Shown here one piece after another: positions 1 through 6,097 of a DNA stretch of 11,807 bases. The DNA is taken from positions 1-11,807 of the forward strand of contig CAOKFJ010000027.1 of NCBI GenBank assembly GCA_948467695.1, in the 5' to 3' direction. The DNA comes from an uncultured Allobaculum sp. (GTDB taxonomy: Bacteria; Bacillota_I; Bacilli_A; Erysipelotrichales; Erysipelotrichaceae). Made by a program: the position numbers and the translations under genes. Positions within the stretch are counted from its first letter, which is position 1, and the number at the start of each line of letters is the position of its first letter. Under the pieces are notes generated by a model. That model was not told where the DNA came from, searched no databases, and saw only the letters and a program-made list of their open reading frames with translations.

Positions 1-101
1 ACCGACTGGCCGCTGTCCGCGTTTGCCTGCACAGGCATCGCGCATAAGACTGTACAGGCGAGCACAAACAGAGGCATCAGCCGCTTCAATGCTTTCTTCA
101 T
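1..101 (-). CDS. Exported protein, N-terminal 33 codons only
   Basis: The coding sequence enters the window from its own 5' end and runs off at base 1, so only the signal peptide region is visible. The peptide begins MKKALKRLMPLF, with a basic n-region (three Lys and one Arg in the first eight residues). A hydrophobic core runs to about residue 24, followed by AMPVQANA-DS, a good signal peptidase I site of the A-x-A type with cleavage after about residue 28. The Cys near residue 16 sits in VLAC, which fits the lipobox poorly, so a secreted or surface protein is likelier than a lipoprotein. The ATG at 99-101 is preceded by a purine-rich GAGAGGG about 8 bases upstream. The mature protein lies outside the window, so no function can be given. 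Confidence 0.75.
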   Translation of the reverse strand, partial: MKKALKRLMPLFVLACTVLCAMPVQANADSGQS

Positions 102-208
102 GGGTTTTCCCTCTCTTCGCAGTTCTTCACATATTCACGATCGCTTTGATCCATTGAATCGTTTTTACTGATTTATATATTTCAATCGTACACTATAAAT
201 AGCGTTCG

Positions 209-222
209 TAAAAACGTTTTTA
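209..222. promoter_or_regulatory. Perfect palindrome TAAAAACGTTTTTA, possible LacI/CcpA-type operator
   Basis: The 14 bases equal their own reverse complement with a central CG, the layout of LacI/GalR-family operators. Against the cre consensus TGWAANCGNTNWCA only the symmetric G2 and C13 positions differ. It lies about 110 bp upstream of the exported-protein start. It would cover the -35 area if the minus-strand TATAGT at 192-197 is the -10. An alternative promoter pairing (TTTACG with TACGAT, 16-bp spacer) lies just downstream. The palindrome is seen directly; its role as an operator is inferred. Confidence 0.35.
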
Positions 223-317
223 AGAGAGATTCGACCGAATCGGATTTTGCTTCGAATCAGATTGTCATTTTGCTTGATCGACAGTTTCCGGATATCGCAC
301 GCAGATAAAGTGCAAAG

Positions 318-358
318 CATAAGAAAAGCGAAAGCACATGATCTGCGCCTTCGCTTTC
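318..358 (-). terminator. Intrinsic terminator of trxA
   Basis: Read on the minus strand, AAAGCGAA (357-350) pairs with TTCGCTTT (332-325). An inner GCGCA/TGTGC stem with one G-U pair and a five-base loop extends it, and TTTTCTT follows directly. It lies about 85 bases beyond the trxA stop codon, with no other gene on this strand between them. Confidence 0.8.
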
Positions 359-441
359 AGGATTCATCTTGTTAAAAGAACGGATCGCTCATGTTTTCTG
401 CTCCGGATCAGTCATTATTGCATCAGAGCACGCTGGAGAAA

Positions 442-768
442 CTACTTCGCCTGAGCAGCTTCGATGAAGCGCATCAGAGCGGCTTCATCCATGTAGCCGG
501 CTGTAGCCAGTACAGGCTTGCCGTCTTTGAAGAAGATCAGTGTCGGTACGGACTGCACTTTGAATGCAGCGGCGAGATCGCCCTGCTGGTCGATGTCAGC
601 CTGAGCGACAACGACTTTTCCTTCGAGTTTTTCCGATACGGACTCGAGTACGGGGTGCAGCATTTTGCAGGGACCGCACCATGTAGCGAAGAAGTCTACG
701 AGAACCTGAGAATTGTTCTCGATGAGTTCTTTATATGTATTTACAGAATCGATTTGACGAATGGACAT
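442..768 (-). CDS. trxA: Thioredoxin
   Basis: Small cytoplasmic dithiol-disulfide oxidoreductase that passes electrons from thioredoxin reductase to ribonucleotide reductase, peroxiredoxins and other targets. The 108-residue length is typical of TrxA. The active site WCGPCK is intact, with the cysteines at residues 31 and 34, preceded by the usual VLVDFFATW strand. The cis-proline motif SVPT (Pro75) and the following TLIFFKDGK strand are present, as is the glycine of AGY before the last helix. The start is well placed: GGAGG sits about 8 bases upstream of the ATG. The gene has its own likely promoter and a terminator, so it is probably monocistronic. No thioredoxin reductase gene is in the window. 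The thioredoxin call is secure; whether it is the main cellular thioredoxin or one of several paralogues cannot be told. Confidence 0.96.
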   Translation of the reverse strand: MSIRQIDSVNTYKELIENNSQVLVDFFATWCGPCKMLHPVLESVSEKLEGKVVVAQADIDQQGDLAAAFKVQSVPTLIFFKDGKPVLATAGYMDEAALMRFIEAAQAK

Positions 769-799
769 GTTTGTTCCTCCATGGTCTGTTTAGACCTTT

Positions 800-822
800 G
801 CGCCCGCTGACAGGCGGTGCGC
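800..822 (-). other. GC-rich hairpin in the trxA leader
   Basis: On the minus strand GCGC-A-CCGC pairs with GCGG-GCGC around a six-base loop, giving eight base pairs with one bulged A. It lies between the likely transcription start (about 839) and the ribosome binding site (about 776-780), near the 5' end of the transcript. No U-run follows in the trxA direction, so it is not a terminator. A 5'-stabilising stem is one possible role, but this is inference. Confidence 0.5.
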
Positions 823-845
823 GGCTATTTGATTGCCTTGTCTCT

Positions 846-851
846 ATTATA
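846..851 (-). promoter_or_regulatory. Likely trxA promoter, consensus -10 box
   Basis: The minus strand reads TATAAT, a perfect sigma-A -10 hexamer, 78 bases upstream of the trxA ATG. The -35 area has no good match (AAGGTG at 17-bp spacing), so activity is inferred mainly from the -10 and from the terminator that separates trxA from the LCP gene upstream. Confidence 0.5.
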
Positions 852-1071
852 CGGGTTTACATGCCGAGCACCTTGATTTAGCATCGCCTGATTCTGATTT
901 CACTTTGCGTGCACACAATCTTCATTTCATTTGCGTAGAACGGATTCTTTTTCACATATGGAAGCGTGTTTCTCTTATGTGTATGGTCTGCATACAGATA
1001 TTTCTTATATCTCTATACCGCCATATTCCCCATTTCTTCACCGAACCGTGTGTTCACTCGCCTATGCGGCA

Positions 1072-1117
1072 TTAAAAAACGCAGCGGCACATCAATTAGA
1101 GATATGCTTGCTGCGTT
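1072..1117 (-). terminator. Intrinsic terminator of the LCP-family gene
   Basis: On the minus strand AACGCAGC (1117-1110) pairs perfectly with GCTGCGTT (1085-1078). The loop is about 24 bases and can form a further short stem. The 3' arm runs straight into TTTTTTAA. It sits about 20 bases after the LCP stop codon, which is ideal placement for a Rho-independent terminator. Confidence 0.88.
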
Positions 1118-1139
1118 GAATTCAGAATCAATTGAAAAA

Positions 1140-2984
1140 TTATTCAACAGGCGTTTCTTCCGGATAGCCTGTGTCGGGAAGCATAGGATCTTCAACCGGC
1201 GCATCGGGAATCGGATCGACGGTGCTTTGATCGAACACCGGATCGTCATACACCGGCGCATCGTAAGGCGGAGTGTATTGCGGAATATTGAGCGGTTCGC
1301 CGGTATCGACAAGGCTGTCTTCCGGTCCGCGTGTTTCCGTTCCTGCCGAAGACTGTTCGGGAACTTCCGGTTTGCGTCCATGAAGCACATCACTGATCAG
1401 TTCATGGGCTGTCTGGATGTCGTTTTCATAGACGAGAGTAACGAAAGCGACACTGTTGAGGGCTGCGCACATCTGTTCGGAGCTGTCGCCGGCAAGCGCG
1501 TAGCTCTGAATATTCCAGTTCGGGAAAGAGCTGACTTCAAGACGAATCAGATCGCGGATCTGGCTTGAAGGCATGTTTGTGGTAAACGCGGTCGAAAGAG
1601 CGCGCAGGAAATTCGGATAATTCATCAGCATCGACGGCGACATCATCTGTTTCATGAGCGCCTTCATGACGATCTGCTGGTTCTTGATGCGCTGGTTGTC
1701 GCCATCAAGATAAGCGTGACGTTCGCGTGCAAAAGCAAGAGCGCGTTCGCCGTCAAGGTGGTTCATACCTTCATGAACGCCTTCGGTACCGTTGGAGTAG
1801 AACGTTTCGACTGCGAGCCCCGGTTCAACGTTGACGTTGATGCCGCCGATGGCATCTACAACGTTGATCAGCGATGAGAAGTTCACCTGAACGGTGTAGT
1901 TGATTTCAATATCCAGGAAATCTTCGATGGAAGATTCCGTTGTGCCAATACCGTACACACCCGAGTGCGTCAATTTGTCATACTGACCGGCCGCATAGCC
2001 GCACGCCGTTTCGTTTTTCTTGCAGGAGAACGGCATATAGGAGTCGCGTGGCAGAGAAACAAGCAGGACTTCATGCGATACGGGATTGACTACCGCAAGC
2101 ATGTTTACATCGGTTCTCGACTTTCCGGAAAGTGTTCCATAGCTGTCGGAACCGGAGATCATAACGATAAAGGGATCTTTGGTGATATCCTTCACGCTGT
2201 CCGGATCATTTTTCATATCCTCGGGAATTTCATCGTAGTAAATGTACTGATCAATTGTATTGGAGAACGTTGTCAGCGCATTGTACCGGTTGTAATCGTT
2301 GGCTGCATCGAGCAGATCGGAATGAAACTGTTCGGGAAGGACAATCGCATCGAGCTCATCAGCATACATCGCATCAACCATCGAGAACTGATCGGGATAT
2401 TCGACAAGATTGGCGTTTTTCATGCCCTTGCTTTCCAGCTGCTTAACGGCATCCTGTGTTCCCTCTTCATCCAGCGAGGGAACAATGCCGACATTTCGTC
2501 CGCTCAGATCCGAGGGTTTGTAGGCTTCGGCGGTTTTGCGCGAATAGGTTGTCAGCGTGATCGCCATTTTTTCGCTGAGTGCGCCGGCGTTGTTGATAAT
2601 TTCGTTGGCTTGGGAATTTTCCTTTTTATCCTCATCCGTTGTTTCGGCGACCGGATCAGAAGTGCCGATCGAAGAGAAGAAGCCGGATGTCTGCTGGATA
2701 TAGTATCCGCCAAGCATTGTCGTGCCGGACAGCAGCAGTGCCAGAAGCATCAGAATGACACGCGAAGCGGTGCCTGTGCGTCTGCGGAACATTCCCCATA
2801 CAACAAAAATAAAGACAAGAGCGAGAAAACCGGCAACGACACCGATCTGGATATCGCTGAAGATCTGCAGCATGATCGCTCCGTAAATTACATATGCAAA
2901 CCCGGCAAGCATCAGAATGGTGAACAGCCAGGCAAAAAATTTAACCACACCAGACAGTTTCTGTCTTCGTACACGACGCGGCAT
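1140..2984 (-). CDS. LytR-CpsA-Psr (LCP) family envelope protein, CpsA-like
   Basis: LCP proteins are membrane-anchored enzymes that transfer undecaprenyl-linked glycopolymers (teichoic acid or capsule) to peptidoglycan on the outer face of the membrane. This 614-residue protein has three predicted membrane helices (about 13-38, 46-66 and 76-97). An extracellular alpha/beta accessory region follows (about 155-260), then the LCP domain (about 271-450). Conserved LCP residues are visible: GSD at 278-280, RTD at 290-292, PRD at 312-314, KLTH at 337-340, VDAIGG at 376-381, LDGERALAFARER at 410-422, and GDNQR with QQ at 428-437. Three helices, an accessory domain and an LCP domain match streptococcal CpsA. 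A proline-rich, acidic tail of about 75 residues is added and includes LPDTG at 602-606. I start at the ATG at 2984 because GGGAGGT (2991-2997) overlaps the codons of an upstream in-frame ATG at 2999. The exact polymer substrate is unknown. Confidence 0.92.
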   Translation of the reverse strand: MPRRVRRQKLSGVVKFFAWLFTILMLAGFAYVIYGAIMLQIFSDIQIGVVAGFLALVFIFVVWGMFRRRTGTASRVILMLLALLLSGTTMLGGYYIQQTSGFFSSIGTSDPVAETTDEDKKENSQANEIINNAGALSEKMAITLTTYSRKTAEAYKPSDLSGRNVGIVPSLDEEGTQDAVKQLESKGMKNANLVEYPDQFSMVDAMYADELDAIVLPEQFHSDLLDAANDYNRYNALTTFSNTIDQYIYYDEIPEDMKNDPDSVKDITKDPFIVMISGSDSYGTLSGKSRTDVNMLAVVNPVSHEVLLVSLPRDSYMPFSCKKNETACGYAAGQYDKLTHSGVYGIGTTESSIEDFLDIEINYTVQVNFSSLINVVDAIGGINVNVEPGLAVETFYSNGTEGVHEGMNHLDGERALAFARERHAYLDGDNQRIKNQQIVMKALMKQMMSPSMLMNYPNFLRALSTAFTTNMPSSQIRDLIRLEVSSFPNWNIQSYALAGDSSEQMCAALNSVAFVTLVYENDIQTAHELISDVLHGRKPEVPEQSSAGTETRGPEDSLVDTGEPLNIPQYTPPYDAPVYDDPVFDQSTVDPIPDAPVEDPMLPDTGYPEETPVE

Positions 2985-2990
2985 TGGAAT

Positions 2991-2997
2991 ACCTCCC
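2991..2997 (-). promoter_or_regulatory. Ribosome binding site fixing the LCP gene start
   Basis: GGGAGGT on the minus strand lies six bases before the ATG at 2984. An in-frame ATG at 2999 overlaps this Shine-Dalgarno and would put it inside the coding sequence, so the downstream ATG is the better start. Confidence 0.8.
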
Positions 2998-3016
2998 ATG
3001 AAAACATTCGTTGTTT

Positions 3017-3025
3017 ATCTTAGCA
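3017..3025 (-). promoter_or_regulatory. Possible extended -10 promoter of the LCP gene
   Basis: The minus strand reads TGCTAAGAT: an extended -10 TG plus a hexamer with four of six consensus bases, about 33 bases before the start codon. No good -35 is seen. The 225-bp gap up to glpK also holds a short hairpin, TGAAAT-GAGT-ATTTCA at 3102-3117, of unknown role. Confidence 0.35.
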
Positions 3026-3209
3026 TACGAAAATCGCTAAATCTTCGGCATCTAAGCTTAAAATGGCGTTTTTCAGACAAGTCATCCATGATTTTTCAAT
3101 GTGAAATGAGTATTTCATCCCATTTTTATGCATATTCAGACTTCTCTGACGCAAATGGCTTGAAAAAGGCTCTGCTCTTTGTACGCTCTTATGCCTGTCT
3201 ATTTCCGAC

Positions 3210-4730
3210 TTATCTGTTTTCGGATCGACTGTCATCATGCGCGCCTTTGAACATGCGACACGATCTCACTGCGTTTTTCCAGCCTGCATATTCATTCGCC
3301 ACCTGCTTTTCGTCTTTTTCGGGCGTAAAGCATCTCTCCACCTCGATGCGCAGATCATCCTCGTTCCAGAAACCGCATGCCAGACCCGCCAGAAAAGCCG
3401 CTCCCATGGCTGTCAGTTCATTGATCTTGAAGCGATCGACTTCAATGCGGCACAAGTCCGCCTGCTTTTGCAGAAGGAAATTATTCGCGGCAGCACCGCC
3501 ATCGACTTTAAGCACCTGAATGGGAATGCCCGCATCGGCTTCCATCGCATCCAGCACATCCTTCACCTGAAACGCCATGCTCTCTAGCGCCGCGCGGACA
3601 AGCTGCTCAACGCCTGTTCCGAATGTAACGCCGACAATCGCCGCTCTGGCTTTTTCATCCCAGTCGGGAGCGCCAAGTCCGACAAACGCCGGAACGAGAT
3701 ACACACCGCCTGAACTGCCCGCGCGCACTGCCATTTCTTCTGTATCCGCTAGCGAATAGAACAGGTGCAGTTTGTCGCGCATCCATTTCAGCATGGAGCC
3801 CGAGACAAAAATCGAGCCCTCGAGCGCGTATGTGACCTTGTCGCCGATCTGCCACGCGATGGTGGAAAGAAGACCGTTTTGGGAGCGCACGATATCTTCC
3901 CCCGTATTCATCAGAAGAAATCCTCCGGTGCCGTATGTGTTTTTCGCCATTCCCTTTTCCAGACACAGCTGGCCAAACAGCGCAGCCTGCTGGTCGCCTG
4001 CCATGGCGCAAAGAGGCACTTTCGCGTCAAAGAACGCATGCGAAGCCGTTGTTCCATACGTCTTCGATGTAGGGACAATTTCGGGAAGAATGCATGCGGG
4101 GATGTTCATCTTTTCCAGAAGTTCATCGTCCCATGTCACGCTTTCAATATTGCAGAGCATGGTACGCGACGCATTCGTCGCATCTGTAATATGAAGTGCG
4201 CCGCCGCTCAGATTCCAGACAAGCCAGGTATCCATGGTTCCAAACAGCAGATCGCCGCGCTCGGCTCTTGCCCGCACGCCGGGAACATTTTCCAGAATCC
4301 AGGCAATTTTCGATGCGGAAAAATACGGATCAATGCGAAGTCCTGTCTTCTCGCGCACCAGCGGCTCAAGTCCTTCTTCTTTCCATCGATCGCAAATGGA
4401 CGCGGTCTGTCTCGACTGCCATACGATGGCTTTGTATACCGGCAGTCCCGTACGCCGATCCCACAAAACGGTAGTTTCGCGCTGGTTGGAAATGCCGACG
4501 CCTTTGATCTGCAAAGGATCAATCTGCGCCTGGTTGAGGGCATCCGCAAGCACCGCAAGCGTATCGAGCCAGATTTCCATTGCGTCCTGCTCCACCCATC
4601 CGCTTTCGGGATACTCAACCTTGCCTTCTTTCTGTGCGCTTGCGATGATCGACTGCTCGTGATCAAAAACAATGGCGCGCGTCGACGTCGTACCATGATC
4701 AATCGCAAGAATGTACTGCGTATCGTTCAT
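3210..4730 (-). CDS. glpK: Glycerol kinase
   Basis: Cytoplasmic FGGY-family kinase that converts glycerol and ATP to sn-glycerol 3-phosphate for glycolysis and lipid synthesis. The 506 residues are normal for the family. Visible are the N-terminal phosphate loop DHGTTSTR (11-18), glycerol-binding Arg84-Glu85, Tyr136 and Asp246, the FGGY signature region around MAGDQQAALFGQ (243-254) and NTYGTGGFLL, and the C-terminal nucleotide-binding GGAAANNFLL (411-420). In related Gram-positive enzymes a histidine in the motif SYHF(Y/F)G is phosphorylated by HPr. Here the aligned stretch reads SHAFFD, so a histidine (His231) is present but one position early. I chose the ATG at 4730 because AAAGGAGA lies nine bases upstream and the family's N-terminus begins there; the GTG 29 codons earlier has no ribosome binding site. 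No glpF or glpO/glpD gene is adjacent. Confidence 0.97.
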   Translation of the reverse strand: MNDTQYILAIDHGTTSTRAIVFDHEQSIIASAQKEGKVEYPESGWVEQDAMEIWLDTLAVLADALNQAQIDPLQIKGVGISNQRETTVLWDRRTGLPVYKAIVWQSRQTASICDRWKEEGLEPLVREKTGLRIDPYFSASKIAWILENVPGVRARAERGDLLFGTMDTWLVWNLSGGALHITDATNASRTMLCNIESVTWDDELLEKMNIPACILPEIVPTSKTYGTTASHAFFDAKVPLCAMAGDQQAALFGQLCLEKGMAKNTYGTGGFLLMNTGEDIVRSQNGLLSTIAWQIGDKVTYALEGSIFVSGSMLKWMRDKLHLFYSLADTEEMAVRAGSSGGVYLVPAFVGLGAPDWDEKARAAIVGVTFGTGVEQLVRAALESMAFQVKDVLDAMEADAGIPIQVLKVDGGAAANNFLLQKQADLCRIEVDRFKINELTAMGAAFLAGLACGFWNEDDLRIEVERCFTPEKDEKQVANEYAGWKNAVRSCRMFKGAHDDSRSENR

Positions 4731-4738
4731 TGTTCTTA

Positions 4739-4746
4739 TCTCCTTT
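4739..4746 (-). promoter_or_regulatory. Ribosome binding site fixing the glpK start
   Basis: AAAGGAGA on the minus strand ends nine bases before the ATG at 4730. It supports this start over the in-frame GTG at 4817. Confidence 0.75.
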
Positions 4747-4976
4747 GAATTCATATTTTCTGTCTGGCTCCGCAGATCAGGACAGTCCGCATCAGCCGAG
4801 GTATGCCGCGCAGACACGCGAGACGGTTGGATCAGCTTGCTGCCTGATGCTTGTACGCTATATCTTTTAGTGCCTCATTTTTTAATCGTTTCGTTTGTCA
4901 TCTTTATTGTATGCCATTTCATGCATTGAACTCTGAACACCTCAAAACATGTATATATCCTAGACTTATATCTTAT

Positions 4977-4990
4977 TGAAAACGATTGAA
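4977..4990. promoter_or_regulatory. cre-like site in the glpK upstream region
   Basis: TGAAAACGATTGAA matches the catabolite-responsive element consensus TGWAANCGNTNWCA except at positions 12 and 13. CcpA control of glpK is common in Bacillota, which makes the location reasonable. The site is about 65 bp upstream of the only glpK -10 candidate I see, which is unusual for simple repression. Treat as a weak call. Confidence 0.3.
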
Positions 4991-5176
4991 TCACAGATAC
5001 TCTTCAAGTGTTTTCCTGTTTTTCCATTCGCAAAAATCCCCGCTGTGATTAAATAGATGTATTCCTTATATTTATTGCATACCACAAGCCGTTCATCCGC
5101 TGTCTCCCGGTGTTCTTCGTAGAGACCAGAAAAGCCGGTCCTTATGCCGATGCTTGTGTACAAGAGGAGAAATTAT

Positions 5177-5674
5177 ATGTCTGATCACACCCCCACCCCA
5201 GAATCTCTGTATCCTGTTTCTCGTTATGAGCTGGATCACTTCAAATCCCTCGAATTTGACACCTGGAACTTATACGAGACTTGTTCTCGGCTGCTGAATA
5301 TTACCGAAACCGAAATGTGGATTCTTCTTGCACTTGACCAGTCGTCTTCACCCGTCAGTCAGGCGGATATAGCCCGCATGATCCGCATCCCAGTGCAGAC
5401 CGTAAATTCCGCCTGCGCCAAAATGATCCGTCTTGGATGGCTCGAACTCCAGCCTTCGAAGACCAGCCGCAAATCAAAAGTCGTTGTTTTTACCGATGCC
5501 GGACGCGCAGAATGTCTCCCTTTTGCACAAAACGTACGTCTTGCAGAAGCAAGGGCACTGTCCAGACTTACAGCGGAAGAATTCCGGCAAATGCTGCAGA
5601 CGAAAGAAAAATACAATCACTATCTGCACGAGCAGATGGATGCGCTTATCGAATCATCCAAAGAAAACGAATAG
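5177..5674 (+). CDS. MarR-family transcriptional regulator
   Basis: A 165-residue winged helix-turn-helix protein of the MarR type; such proteins bind palindromic operators as dimers and usually release DNA on binding a small ligand or on oxidation. N-terminal helices (about 15-42) would form part of the dimer interface. The wHTH spans about 43-108: TETEMWILLALDQ, then SQADIARMIRIPVQTVNSAC as the helix-turn-helix, then a basic wing around SKTSRKSKVVVFTDAGR. C-terminal helices (about 115-160) complete the fold. The start is the ATG at 5177, seven bases after GAGGAG (5164-5169); an upstream in-frame ATG at 5144 lacks a ribosome binding site. It is divergent from glpK and convergent with the beta-galactosidase gene. 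Its target and ligand are not evident from the sequence. Confidence 0.88.
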   Translation: MSDHTPTPESLYPVSRYELDHFKSLEFDTWNLYETCSRLLNITETEMWILLALDQSSSPVSQADIARMIRIPVQTVNSACAKMIRLGWLELQPSKTSRKSKVVVFTDAGRAECLPFAQNVRLAEARALSRLTAEEFRQMLQTKEKYNHYLHEQMDALIESSKENE

Positions 5675-5810
5675 AAGAACTTCTGTTTCGTCTTGTCTTC
5701 ATCGATATTGTTCTGGCATGTCATCGTCATATGAGCCACTCGAGCTCCTGTGGCAGATGGCATGCCTTTTGTTTATATCTGGCGCCACATCTTCTAAATC
5801 TGCAAATACG

Positions 5811-5860
5811 AAAAAGCCGAAGGATCGCTGCATCCTTCGGCTCTTTTGTTTTGTTTTTTG
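5811..5860. terminator. Bidirectional intrinsic terminator between convergent genes
   Basis: AGCCGAAGGAT (5815-5825) and ATCCTTCGGCT (5832-5842) form a perfect 11-bp stem with a six-base loop. On the plus strand it is followed by CTTTTGTTTTGTTTTTT and ends the MarR-gene transcript. On the minus strand it is followed by TTTTTCG and can end the galactosidase transcript about 380 bases past its stop codon. Confidence 0.92.
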
Positions 5861-5980
5861 TGCCCGAATGGAAATTCGGAAGTGAAGCGAAAACAGTTCG
5901 GCGTTTCTTTCACGTTTGCCCTCGTCAAAGATCATCCGCTCCGTTTTTTCGCGATGTACAGGACTGCATATCGCATAAGT

Positions 5981-6026
5981 ACACCATACGGACAGGAATG
6001 CTCTCTCCTGTCCGCACAGTGTTTTT
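5981..6026 (+). terminator. Second hairpin with T-run, terminator-like
   Basis: CGGACAGGA (5989-5997) pairs perfectly with TCCTGTCCG (6006-6014) around an eight-base loop. Across a small internal loop ACAC (5981-5984) pairs with GTGT (6019-6022), and the T-run follows at once. On the plus strand this is a good terminator shape, although no plus-strand gene lies between it and the stronger terminator at 5811-5860. On the minus strand there is no T-run. Confidence 0.5.
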
Positions 6027-6097
6027 GATTTGTATTGTGTGTGGGTAAAGCGTTAAGCAATCGCATCGCATCAGACGAAGCGTTTTTCTTTTACAGA

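Larger units (their letters stand above)
102..441. other. Intergenic region between the exported-protein gene and trxA
   Basis: No credible gene is present. Reading down the minus strand it holds the 3' flank and terminator of trxA (about 318-358), then the presumed promoter and operator region of the exported-protein gene. That region carries a GATTCG inverted repeat at 228-241 with a third half-site at 252-258, a perfect 14-bp palindrome at 209-222, and a possible -10 (TATAGT on the minus strand, 192-197). A six-codon ATG frame after trxA (MSDPFF) follows a GGAG but is too short to call a gene. Confidence 0.6.
769..1139. other. Intergenic region between trxA and the LCP gene
   Basis: It contains the trxA leader with a GC-rich hairpin (800-822), a perfect minus-strand -10 (846-851) and the terminator of the LCP gene (1072-1117). 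Between about 880 and 1070 I see no feature. Short plus-strand frames here start at TTG or lack a ribosome binding site. Confidence 0.6.
4731..5176. other. Divergent intergenic region glpK / marR-family gene
   Basis: A 446-bp head-to-head gap without a credible gene. On the minus strand it has a TACAAT -10 candidate (4906-4911), which would give glpK a leader of about 170 bases. A cre-like 14-mer lies at 4977-4990. A perfect 8-bp inverted repeat, AATCACAG (4989-4996) and CTGTGATT (5043-5050), spans a 46-base loop. On the plus strand TATATT near 5064 is a weak -10 candidate for the regulator gene. No riboswitch fold or attenuator was recognised in the glpK leader. Confidence 0.5.

Noticed and set aside
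391..810. A 139-codon plus-strand frame opposite trxA
   Set aside because: The minus strand encodes a complete thioredoxin with WCGPC and a strong ribosome binding site; the opposite frame has no support.
1965..3023. A 352-codon plus-strand frame opposite the LCP gene
   Set aside because: Codon-aligned shadow of the LCP coding sequence; no ribosome binding site or family motif.
3162..3180. Possible weak terminator after glpK
   Set aside because: The minus strand can form AAAG-(A)-GC/GC-CTTT with a three-base loop and only a few following Ts; too weak to call, so read-through from glpK towards the LCP gene stays possible.
4731..4817. Upstream extension of glpK by 29 codons from a GTG
   Set aside because: No ribosome binding site before the GTG, while AAAGGAGA precedes the ATG at 4730, where the family N-terminus begins.
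4966..5163. A 65-codon minus-strand frame in the glpK-marR gap
   Set aside because: It starts with TTG, has no Shine-Dalgarno, overlaps the region upstream of the MarR gene and shows no recognisable motif.
5144..5176. Upstream in-frame ATG of the MarR-family gene
   Set aside because: It lacks a Shine-Dalgarno, whereas GAGGAG sits seven bases before the ATG at 5177.
5699..5935. A 78-codon minus-strand frame in the convergent gap
   Set aside because: It reads straight through the strong bidirectional terminator, and the GGAG is only three bases from the ATG; likely chance.
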